NCBI RefSeq assembly: GCF_030867145.1
Contig: NC_134433.1
Span: forward strand, 9,809,216-9,873,215
Length of the DNA: 64,000 nucleotides
Reading direction: 5' to 3'
DNA from: Opisthocomus hoazin
Taxonomy: Eukaryota; Chordata; Aves; Opisthocomiformes; Opisthocomidae
The notes beneath the pieces are model-generated. The model saw only the letters and a program-made list of their open reading frames with translations. It did not search any database and was not told the DNA's origin. Position numbers and translations under genes: made by a program. Positions within the stretch are counted from its first letter, which is position 1. Every line of letters starts with the position of its first letter. Below are positions 54,483-64,000 of the stretch, piece after piece.

Positions 54483-56783
54483 GTGAGTTTGCCGTCCTCT
54501 TACTGCTTGTTCGGGCTACGTTTGCGTTTGTGCATTTTATTCCAAAGTTGTTTACTTATTTGGGAACATCTCTTGAGCTGCTGCAGAGTGAAAATTCATC
54601 CTTGTGGTATTTTTAGCTTATTTTTCTAAGGAAAGAAGCAGATGTGATTGGGTGCTCTTGCTCTCCCTCTGTAACCTCTGAATTAATTTGTCTTTTCAAT
54701 GGAATTTGTCCCAGGGGTTGAAGTTTCCTACATAAAGTTCCTACGCATTTTGTGAAAATAAATGGCAGGGTAGAGGCCATCAGCGTCCCAACTACAGACA
54801 AGGCCAATAAATTCACCCCACGCTACAGGCTGCAGGATCCACACAGGATGTTGTCACAGGAAGCAGCTTCGTAACGTTGCTGCTCACAGAATGTCTCTGC
54901 TCCGATCCTCCCAGGAGGCTTGGGGAGAGATTTGGTTTTTTCTTCTTCTTCTTCTGTAAAATAGGTGATTCTTGCCTTTTGCTGGCAACACAGAGCAAGC
55001 AGGGAGGTTTGTCCCTGTTATTCTGTTCTTGTTTTTATAGTTATGTGAAAGTTCTTTTATGCTTTTTTTTTTGCCTTTTTAATAATTTGAAAACTCCTGA
55101 GCAGTTCAGGAGCCACCCTGGTGTCTTCCAGGTGCTGTAATAGCCAAATAGTCAAAACCTGCCCAAACAAACAAGTCTTGGGCTCTTGCTGCCATCCTTA
55201 TTGTGTCTGAGGGGGCTGGAATGTGAAAGCCCACTGTGCTCAGGAGGGACAGACAATTTTACAACCTGTAACGCTGTATTTGCTGCTGCAGTCTCATCTT
55301 TTTTACCGTGCCTGGAACAGCTTTGTTCCTTTGTAGTAACAGCCTTCGGAGTTGTGGGAAGTTGGTGTCCTTTTTATCTTTGCCACTTCCTCCAGTCTCC
55401 CAGCAAACGCGGGTTTATTAGCTGTCACTGTGTGGCCCACATACGTGGAGAGCTGGGTGGAGGAGGGGGGGACGCAGCAGGGCTGGGGCTCCTCTGGAGC
55501 AAACAGCAAGCTGCTGATGACCTTGAGCTGTGGTGCTGGGACTAATTAGTACCACACCGTGTGCGATTCTGGGCGGGCATCTCCTCCTATGAGCCTGGTA
55601 AGTATTTAAAGCCAGGCGGGTCTCGTGCGGTGCAGCTCCGGTGTTGCTGCGTGCCACCGCCGTGGTGGTCAGCGGCAGAGCTCTGGGCGTGGGGGTTAAT
55701 CAGACGATCTGTGGGTTCCAGGCTTCGGAAGGGCGAGTTAAACGTCTAGCTTCAGACGTTTGTCAGAGCCGAGAAATTCTCGCCGGAACATTCAGTGAAT
55801 TCTGCATCTGTGGGTGGCAGGGAGATGGCCAGAGCCGTTCGGCAGCACCCGGCTGCGCTGTGGTGTGGCGTGAGGAGGGGGTGGCTGGACCTCGCGCGTG
55901 TCCCTGCGGCCTGTTGTGGTATTTGCCGCCTGAAATGGTTTTGCTGCTCTCCCACGTCTTTCAGTGTAATCTCTGGTATCTGGAGATGCTGAAACTACCT
56001 GGAAGGCAGCTCGCTTTCGCCTTTGGAATTGTCTTTTCCTTCCCCCGTGCTAAGAGCCACTGGTGGAAGTAAGGGAAGAGGATTCTTGGTCAGATGTGGC
56101 AGATAAGTGGAGCGTAAGCAGTTCAGGAAATGTTAATTTCCCACGGCAGGCGCTTGGGAAGTTCATTTGTCAGCCTTACACAGCATTCAGCTCTCTGACT
56201 ATTGGGGAAGAACCGTGCCTGTCCAAACCAAGCCATGCTGAGCAGTGGCTTAACTGGAAAAGACTGGTTTCCAAAGAAAGAGCAGAAAGTGACTCCCTGA
56301 ATGTGCTAGCTGGCATTACTTTGGTGCTCCAAGGAGATACGTTTGGAGCCAATCCATCATGCGCTGTGAGATTAACGGACAGCTTAAAACAAAATGGTGA
56401 AACGGGGGCCCTATTTCACAAGTGCCTTTATGTAAAACAAATTTTCTATTAGCAAGGAGGAATTCAAGAGGGAAGCTGAGATGCCAGCTCTGAAATGAAA
56501 AGCCAGATGCTCTGCAGCCTTCCTGAATTCCTGCTGGAGTAGTTCCCGGGTTTACCTGTGCAATATTTCCTGGTTCTCATGGTCATTTTTAGCCATTGTG
56601 AATGGTCCTTTCTGTGTTCTGTGCCTTGCAAGTGTGCTGCTATTGGTCCATCTTTTTTCGACTGACCAAGGGTAACTTTGTTTAAACGTAACTTTTCCCG
56701 TAGCTGATGCTTGTCCTGTCTGCTACCTCCTTTTGAACATGACTGTTTTGTTTCCTCAGCATTTCTCTCAACATGAGTTCTGA
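54465..56783 (+). promoter_or_regulatory. ORAI2: Predicted spliced uORF overlapping the ORAI2 start
   Basis: Joining 54465-54482 to 56760-56783 gives ATG, then SVASKHFSQHEF, then TGA. The stop at 56781-56783 lies inside the ORAI2 coding sequence in another frame, so ribosomes using this ATG would bypass the main start. The upstream ATG has a weak context (T at -3? by position C-rich, and T at +4), whereas the main ATG has A at -3. Its existence depends on exon 54437-54482 being used. Confidence 0.4.
54483..56759 (+). other. ORAI2: ORAI2 5'UTR intron
   Basis: 2.3 kb with gtgagt donor and TTTCCTCAG acceptor. No coding exon or mobile element is recognised. Confidence 0.5.
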
Positions 56784-57000
56784 ATTAAACGTTCCTGTGG
56801 ATCCTTCCACTCCTGCTTGCTGCGCTGAACCTGGCACAAAAGGCATGGATTACCGGGACTGGGTCCGGCGCAGCTACCTGGAACTGGTCACATCAAACCA
56901 CCACTCCGTTCAGGCCCTTTCGTGGAGAAAACTGTACCTGAGCCGAGCCAAACTGAAAGCTTCCAGCAGAACCTCTGCTCTGCTCTCTGGATTTGCAATG
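56773..57000 (+). CDS. ORAI2: ORAI2 coding exon 1 (N-terminus and start of TM1)
   Basis: 76 codons from [14 protein letters not shown] to LLSGFAM, phase 0. The acceptor TTTCCTCAG at 56751-56759 leaves 13 nt of 5'UTR. The donor is ATG|gtatgt. Confidence 0.97.
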
Positions 57001-60000
57001 GTATGTGCACTTTGTAGCAACACCTTCTGGATCTTAAAGGTTTTGGTTCTCTAAAATCATCTATTAATCAGTGTCTTCCTCCTGTGAAGAAGCAGGACGT
57101 GCCGTTGTTTTCTGAAGAAGCAGGAGGCACCTGCCTGGGGGCTTCTGCTTGGCTGCTGCTGCGGAGTCTGGGGCTGGCTCTCAAGGCAGCACGGGTACAT
57201 GAGCTGCCGCACAGTCAACCCACGCTCTCCCAAGCCAGCCCTTTAAAAATACTCATCCCTTAAGGGATCCTGAGCGCTTCACCAGCGTTGCTAAACAATG
57301 TGGGACCTGGGCTCTGCCTTGGCCCCGAGGCCTTTCTCCGCTGGCTGCCTTCGCATGAGGTTGCAGTGGGCGCGGAGCCCCTCCCGGACCCTGCGGTTGC
57401 TGTGGTCCTGAACATTAGCTTAATTCCTGTCTGTGTTTTTTCAGGTCACGGTGTCTAAAATAAGAGGGAGGTTGGGTCATGGTCTGCCAGAGCAAAGTTT
57501 GCCTGGCGTGATCGGGGAGAGAGTGTTAAACACTGAGGTGTGAGAGGAGGCTCTGCAGCCTCGGACCTGGTGTCAGAGGACTCTGTAGCCTGAAGGCAGC
57601 CAAACCTCATATATTTTTGTCAGTGCTATCTATTGGGAATAATCCCCGGTACTTGCGTGCCTCTGTGCAGCACTTGGGAAGCCATCTGCATAGGTCAAAA
57701 CCACGTCGGGGAGTGAGCAAAGAAACAAGATGGAGACAGTCAGGGTCCAGTGCGCAGACCTGGCCGAGCCGTGGGGTTAGCAGAACACAGCCGTGCTGTC
57801 GGTGTGAGCCTCTTCATCTCCCCTCCGGCTCTTGCTTATTGGGAGTGAGAACTGAAGCCTGTCTGGGGGAGGTTTTGCTCAGGAAATGGGCAGGTCTGGT
57901 TGTGCCTGAGGTCTGTCAGCTCAGCGCAGAGAGGCAGAGAGCAGCACCCGGCTGAGCGGGACGTGGGGTGAAGGTGTCGCATCCTGCAGCTCGGAAGCTG
58001 GGGCGAAGACAGGCCTTGGGAACTTTCCGGATCGCTTTCCTTGTTTTATTTTAGCTGCTTCTGCTGCTTTTCCTTCCCCGAGCCTGCAGAACGTGAATCA
58101 TCTGTAACAGCACAACAGTCCGGGGTGGCAAAGTTGGTCACCCAAGGCAAAGCTGGAAAAATGCAAGGGGGGGCGTTCAGTGGGAGCAGGCTGCAGGGAG
58201 AGAGGGTGCTTGGTCGCTTTGCAAGTCTGCTCCGCTCGCTGGCTGCATGCAAGCGACGCTCGTAAAAACTTCTCGCGCAGCGTATGTTGGTTTGTAGCCA
58301 AGCTGGTGTGGTGAAATGGCAGAAGCTACCTCCTCGTTTTGAGAAAGTGGAGTGCTTGCCTGTAGATTTCTTTCACTCGGAAGCTTTCTCACTTTAAAAA
58401 GCCGCTCATGTGCTTGCCCTTTGTGCCTCTGGGTTGCTGGAGTTGTGTGTCAGTCATTTGTGACTGTGCTCTGTAACACGATCATTAAATTAACGTTTTG
58501 TGTCGTTGTGAACTGATCTATCCAGGCAGCGCGGTGACACAAGCAGGTGCCCGTGCTGGGTGTGCTGTCGCTGGCATCGCGGGGACTCGGGGGGGCTTGC
58601 AGCCCACCCACGCTGCAGGGCTGAACCACGTATCTGAAAACAAAGCCTGCCTTCTCAACTCGAACAACAGAAAGTTGCCGAAGGCCCTGGGCAAACACAC
58701 AAAATTAACCATTTGACTTCTACTCTCTTTAAGCTGTTCAAAATGCAAGTGAAATAGACACGTAGGTATAAGTAGTGTTAATTATAATCATCAGCTTAAC
58801 ATAATAAGTACACCTGAAATTGGTAATAGTCATGAATAAAAATCTTTGCAATAAGGAATTCGTTTCATTAGCAGGCTTTTTCCCAGCTGAACTTACTGGA
58901 CCTTCCAGTGAAAGCTGAGGTATCTGTTCCTACCGGGTTATTTCTCTGCTGGTAGTTTGGCAGGCAGGTATCTGGTACATGGGTGTTTCCTCTCTCGTAA
59001 GAGCATCTATTTGGCTATTGATGAAAGCAGGGAAGTTATTTAGAGTTAAATAGTTTCCCTGAAGCCCTGTGTGCATTTAACTATGTAAACAGATGTCATA
59101 CAGGGCTTGGCTATTGCTTTATTTATTTCCCCGTCAGCGTGTTTTATTCGAGCCAGTTCCATATTGGCTGAAAATTATTATGAGCCGATGGATATTTAAT
59201 CAACAGGCGGTGGCTTTGATCCAGCTCCTTCTGGACAGGCTGCAGAATAATGCGAACCTTCCTCGTTACTTGATGCTATCTCTGGTATTTCTGGCAGAGC
59301 TGGGCAGACCAGGAGGATGCGGGTCCTTTCCAGTGCCAGGTTGGTGTGGAGGTGGGCTGTAGGGCTCTGCATTCGCCCCAGGGAGACTGCGGATGCAGGA
59401 GATTTAGAGGGAGCTTAGGAAACCTCCTTAATAATTTTCCTAATGGAAATAAGAGCTATTACTGCTCATCAGTCTTCTCGAAACTTGTGCGATTGCTGCA
59501 GGATATGCATTTGATTTAAAAGAAAAAAAAAAACAAAACACCTAACAGATCTACTGGAGTGATTGTTTTCACAGGCTGCCAAACCATCTGTGTGCGTGTA
59601 ACGTGGTTTATGTTAAGCCATTTGTCATCCTTTTGCCTGATACTATCTATCCCGGTCTGAATTTCTCAAGATGAGCATCATCTTTGTTGTGGACAATCTG
59701 GGCTATATTGGTCTAAAAAAACCCCCATAATTGCATGTAATTTAATTGCAGTTTAATTCTAAAACGTTCCGAGTACTTGGTCCTTTGGCAGACCTGCGAG
59801 CGTGGAGTTCAGCAGGGTGATTCTTAAGCTTAAAATTAAGCCCATGCTGAAATACTGTGCGGCTCGGCAGCGTGCTCAGCGCCTTGCAAAGTCGAGCCCT
59901 TGACACCTTGGCTTCTGGGAAGAGGTTAAGATAAAGGGAGCTGTTATCACAGAAGACTATAGTTGTATCAAACGTGACATATTAATAGTTTTACAGACTA

Positions 60001-62989
60001 AGCAGCGTATTTAACGATTTTTAAATGGGTTATGTCAGCTTGTCCTCTTTCTCTTATCCCGGTCAGAGAGTGACGAGACAGTCTGTACGGGGTAAAGCAA
60101 TAAGAGCTCGCTCACCTTTCCAGTACTTGTTCAGGTTAAATGAACTGTTTCTCCGTCTTGCCGCCCTATCTGGATTGTTGATGTTTTTCCCTGAAATACC
60201 TCTTACCGAGCCATCAGTCAGTGTTAAAAATTCATCACACTGCACAGCTGAAGCTAGCCCTAGGGAATAGGTTAGTCTGGGAGGAAACATCCAATTAGCT
60301 GAAAAGTGCTGCTCATGCGAAGGATAACAAGTAGAAATTGATGTGTTGACATCAGCCAGGCTTTCAGCTTTAATATAAAGCTATAAATTGAACGTGCAGG
60401 TACAATTCCTGTTCAGCTTGCTCAGTACTGTGTCTCTGGGTATCACAGCACCCAATAACGGACAATGTACGTGCGGCTTTTCCGGGCTGATAGGGTGTGA
60501 CTGACAGCCTCAGCACTCTACAAATTCATTGTACAGAACAGTGCAGCAGAGAATAAGTTTGATCTCCTCCTCCTCGAATCAACATAGGGGGATCTGCAAC
60601 AAGAACATATGCAAGGCAATGTGGCATGTGTTTAAATTCAACGGACCTTGCAAGAGATGGTGAAGCCAATCCGGCATTACTGTTTTCTCCACTATATGAC
60701 AAGAACTACTGTATACAGCAAACAGGAACCTTTAAAAAAAACAAAAACAAAAGTAAAACCCCCACATGTCCATAAATAGAACAAAAGGTTGGGAATGTCC
60801 AAGAACTCCCACGATATTTTTGGTGTCTCTAATAATTCTAAATAGTTGACATAGGTATAAAATCTGGACTTGTAGAGATTGACTGTATATAACATATATA
60901 TAACACATGTTGTGTCTTGGTTGCTACTAAACGTGTTCAGACTTGACTGTGAGCCCCTCACTCAGGCTGCTGACGGTTTCAAAGGAAATGCGGGTAAGGC
61001 AGCAGTCGTGCTGGCCTCTTCTGTCCCTTTAATCCTTTGCAGGGTTACCTGTAGGGAGAACATCAGTGTACCCCTAAATAATATTATTAACCACTAATGC
61101 CAGAGCGGATGGTGCAGATTATTATACAGAGCCTGAAATGGCTGCTCAGCGGTGGTGTCGGGCGAAGTCTGGATAAAGTAATGATGTCTCCGTTCTGCAA
61201 AATCCGTCTGTGCCCCAGAATCGAGCTGATTGCTCCAATTTTGCCTTCTCATGGTGGTCTCGAGAGGCACTGCCCCAAGGCAGGCATCCAAGCATCGGCT
61301 TCTCCTTCCCTGTACGCATCGGGCAAGCAGCAGGTCGCCTGGGATCACCAGAGGTTTTGCGGGCTGCCAGGCAAGTCAGTGTCTGCGCAAGTCATGAAGT
61401 GCAGCCGCAGGTCGGAGCAAGCTGCTAGAGAGTTGCCAGAGAGGAATGTTTGATTGTCTTGTCCATTGTTTCTGTGGTGTCTCTTAGTGCAAGATTTCTG
61501 CAGTCCTTTCAGGGGTGGTGCCACGCAGAAGGACTTGTGCTATTTTACTTCACAGGTAGGTTAAGTAATTTTACAAATTCTTATGCTCAACCAGTTAGCA
61601 GGCCTGTACTATGACTCCAAATCCGATCTCAGAAGAGCCCCTGGCTCTCTTGTGCTTCTTCTGCTTGTTAAGCTTTATTTGATTAAAAAAAAAAAAAAAG
61701 CTTTAGAGTGTAGTTACATGATAGTTCTTATTTTGAGAAAACAGACTCACATCTGAGTCGTTGAACGCACCTATAAGCCAGCAGCTGTTTGCTTCTGCTG
61801 AGTATATCAGGGAGTTATTAGCTCTCAAGGGAGAAATTTGGGGATATAAATAACTTGTATCTGGGCATATTTGTAATAAAAAGGAACGTACAATGTTCTG
61901 AGAATAGAAAGCAGCTATTTTAACTACGGACTAACTTAAACTGTAAAGTAGCTTGTGTACTTCCCAAGGGGGGTAGTGAAACCGTGCTGGCCGCTGGCCA
62001 GAAGAGCTTGCCTTTGCTTTTCTTGAGGTGCCTGAAGTCGAAACTTCCTGCAAGCGGTGAGCGGAAGGAGAAGGTGTGATGGGCGGGCGGGCTGGCGGGC
62101 TGTCAGCTGCCTCTGAGCTCCGCTTGTTGTCTAATGAGTTCCTTCTGTTGTGTGTTCTGTGTGATGCAGTTCGTATGGCTCATGGCTGCAAGGAGAGATC
62201 TGTTATTTCGGAAAACTACAGCGCAGCAATGTGCGTGTAAGCCTTTGGAAAGGCCACGCTGCAGCCTGCGTATACGTCTTGGTGGGAAACAAGAATGAGC
62301 CATCTAGGCTGCCGTTCTAAAAAGCACTCGAGTGTGTACTTGACCTCAGGGGCTCTTCCTGAATAAAGGTGCTTTCCTGGGCGAAAGCCTGGAAAAGATG
62401 AAAACTAGCAGCTGTTGACAAGCTCTCTGTTGCTTTCCCCCAGGTTGCCATGGTGGAGGTGCAGCTGGAGGTGCAGTACAAGTACCCCCAGATGCTGCTG
62501 ATCGCTTTCAGTGCCTGCACAACCGTGCTCGTGGCAGTTCATCTCTTTGCCCTTCTCATCAGCACCTGCATTCTGCCCAACGTGGAAGCAGTGAGCAACA
62601 TCCACAACCTGAACTCCATCAGTGAGTCGCCGCATGAGCGCATGCATCCCTACATTGAGCTGGCCTGGGGCTTCTCCACTGTCCTGGGGATTCTCCTTTT
62701 CCTTGCGGAAGTTGTGCTGCTGTGCTGGATAAAATTTCTGCCTGTGGGCTCCATCCAGAAGAATGAGACCACCAATGTCGAGAAGCCCAGCGGCCACGCG
62801 GGTTGGCAGTCAGCGCTGGTCTCCACCATCATCATGGTCCCAGTGGGTCTGATTTTTGTCGTCTTCACCATTCACTTCTACCGCTCTTTGGTGCGGCACA
62901 AAACGGAGCGCCACAACCGAGAGATCGAAGAGCTTCACAAACTGAAAGTGCAGTTAGACGGGCATGACAGAGGCATGCAGGTAGTGTGA
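56773..62989 (+). CDS. ORAI2: Calcium release-activated calcium channel protein 2, 2 coding exons, 257 aa
   Basis: ORAI2 is a plasma-membrane pore subunit of the store-operated (CRAC) calcium channel, opened by STIM proteins after endoplasmic-reticulum calcium depletion. The coding sequence joins 56773-57000 and 62444-62989. The cytosolic N-terminus carries the conserved basic [20 protein letters not shown] region (48-67). TM1 follows (about 66-86), with the selectivity-filter glutamate at Glu81 in MVEVQLE. TM2 spans about 94-117, TM3 about 149-174 and TM4 about 197-221. The C-terminal helix [18 protein letters not shown] (233-250) is the STIM-binding coiled coil. The single intron falls in phase 0 inside TM1 after GFAM. 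Human ORAI2 is 254 aa and nearly identical except for the extreme N-terminus and the TM3-TM4 loop. That loop here contains an Asn-Glu-Thr sequon (Asn183). Confidence 0.97.
57001..62443 (+). other. ORAI2: ORAI2 intron inside TM1
   Basis: 5.4 kb. Several AT-rich unique blocks occur (for example 59,440-60,260). A poly-A tract lies near 61,684-61,698 and a small (AT)-rich run near 60,895-60,903. I recognise no exon. The 89-codon open frame at 59,093-59,362 has no splice context or known domain. Confidence 0.75.
62444..62989 (+). CDS. ORAI2: ORAI2 coding exon 2 (TM1-TM4 and STIM-binding helix)
   Basis: 181 codons from VAMVEVQLE to the stop TGA at 62987-62989. The acceptor is TTTCCCCCAG ending at 62443. 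It holds the pore glutamate, all of TM2-TM4 and the C-terminal coiled coil. Confidence 0.97.
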   Translation, partial: VAMVEVQLEVQYKYPQMLLIAFSACTTVLVAVHLFALLISTCILPNVEAVSNIHNLNSISESPHERMHPYIELAWGFSTVLGILLFLAEVVLLCWIKFLPVGSIQKNETTNVEKPSGHAGWQSALVSTIIMVPVGLIFVVFTIHFYRSLVRHKTERHNREIEELHKLKVQLDGHDRGMQVV

Positions 62990-64000
62990 CAGCGAGGCAG
63001 AGCCCGCTGCCAGCAAATCTGCTCGGCTAAGGCAAAGAGCAAAATTTTGCTAGTTGGTGAGACGCGCCAGTGACGGATTGTCTTGAGGCTTAAACATGTA
63101 AATGCTACTTGCCTGCCATATATAGCTGTGGGTTCTAGTGCTGTTTCAGATGCTGGGGTCTCTGGCCTGTTCCTGGTCCTGCACACTGGGTACTTAAGTC
63201 AACACTGCCATGAAGTTCAAGGTCAAAACTTTACCTGAACATTGGTTCAGGTAGCTAAAAATCTGTATTGTTCACAAACGCAATATTCTGTTACCGAAAG
63301 TAAAACTGCATCCGCTGTCCAAAAAGCCAGTGTGTGTGCAGGACCTGTCTGACGTTTCAGAAGTCCCTGGCTGTCAGTGCAGCAGCAGTTAGGTGGCAGC
63401 TTGTCTCTAGAGCTGAGCTGGTTAAAGAGGGTATCTACAGCTGACTTGAGGACATCCCAGAAAGCACAATAGCAACTGTGAGTGTTGGTCACCTTTGTTA
63501 CAAAGCAAGTGTTCCATAAATACATAACCAGAAAGAAATCAGCCTTAGCTTTTACGTTTTTATTCGTGCTATTCCTTACTATATTTTTACAGCTGGCGAG
63601 GTAGAATTTTGAATTGGAGGAGGCTGGGAAGTGCTGTCGTACTTTGTTCAGCAGTAACTGTCACTTCACATTGAATGAATGCCAAGACCCTGTGGTTTTT
63701 TGCAATAAGAGGCGAGAGCGCCCAGGGAATGCTTACAGGTGTTTTAGTTTTAACAAGGACATTCTTAAAACGGAACAGTGACAGGGAATTTAATGAGACA
63801 AAACTTTGAAGGACTAGAAAAGCAAATTTCAAGGAGGTAAGGAGTGACAGCATATAGCATATTGTAGAAGTCTGTCACTATGTCATTGTCATTTATGTAT
63901 TGTTGCAGCGTCTTTGCCTGGCTTGCTGGAGAGAACAAGCCCCAGTCCTGTGTATTTCATCAGTTGTTTGGGGTTTTTTTGTCAGCTGTAGCATTTGCCT
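62990..64000 (+). other. ORAI2: ORAI2 3'UTR (continues beyond the window)
   Basis: Noncoding sequence after the stop codon. I find no canonical AATAAA with a convincing downstream element before the window ends, so the transcript probably continues past 64,000. Confidence 0.65.

Noticed and set aside
59093-59362. 89-aa open frame in the ORAI2 intron as an extra exon
   Set aside because: It has no known domain and would break the highly conserved ORAI2 TM1 if included.
1-64000. tRNA, rRNA, microRNA, CRISPR or bacterial-type operons
   Set aside because: I saw no cloverleaf with A/B boxes, no rRNA sequence, no spaced-repeat array and no prokaryotic gene organisation. Short hairpins were not searched exhaustively.

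Overview
This is vertebrate nuclear DNA, almost certainly from a bird. The genes are split by GT-AG introns, and first exons sit in very GC-rich CpG islands. The one clear interspersed repeat is the 3' end of a CR1-type LINE, the dominant avian retroposon. The intergenic DNA is unusually GC-rich and compact, as on an avian microchromosome. I recognise three complete protein-coding genes, all on the + strand: SH2B2 (APS adaptor), PRKRIP1 and ORAI2. Their order and orientation match the human 7q22.1 block CUX1-SH2B2-PRKRIP1-ORAI2 (known from memory), so the left part probably lies between CUX1 and SH2B2. The species cannot be fixed from the sequence alone.

Layout. 1-11,000: GC-rich DNA with no recognisable coding exon, two small minisatellites and a few AT-richer islands that look like conserved regulatory DNA. 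11,090-12,240: CpG island and probable SH2B2 promoter with candidate noncoding exons. 12,240-21,955: probable large first intron of SH2B2. 21,982-35,519: eight coding exons of SH2B2 (670 aa), with the CR1 fragment in the second intron between coding exons; the 3'UTR probably ends near 37,985. 37,990-41,500: intergenic. 41,578-49,681: six coding exons of PRKRIP1 (189 aa), with a roughly 40-45 bp minisatellite filling the start of intron 1; 3'UTR to about 50,300 or 50,860. 52,300-53,600: CpG island and promoter of ORAI2, a likely noncoding exon at 54,437-54,482, then two coding exons (56,773-57,000 and 62,444-62,989; 257 aa). The window ends inside the ORAI2 3'UTR.

Functions. SH2B2 is a cytoplasmic PH/SH2 adaptor that couples the insulin receptor, Trk, JAK2 and other tyrosine kinases to CBL. 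PRKRIP1 is a nuclear double-stranded-RNA-binding spliceosomal protein first described as an inhibitor of PKR. ORAI2 is a pore subunit of the store-operated calcium channel. They share a neighbourhood, not a pathway.

I found no sign of an undescribed multi-gene system. The observations most worth checking are post-transcriptional: upstream ORFs overlapping the start codons of both SH2B2 and ORAI2, an intronic minisatellite whose unit copies the PRKRIP1 exon-1 splice donor, and an N-glycosylation sequon in an extracellular loop of ORAI2. All exon coordinates were read by eye from splice signals, reading-frame continuity and remembered family sequences. No alignment or transcript data were available.
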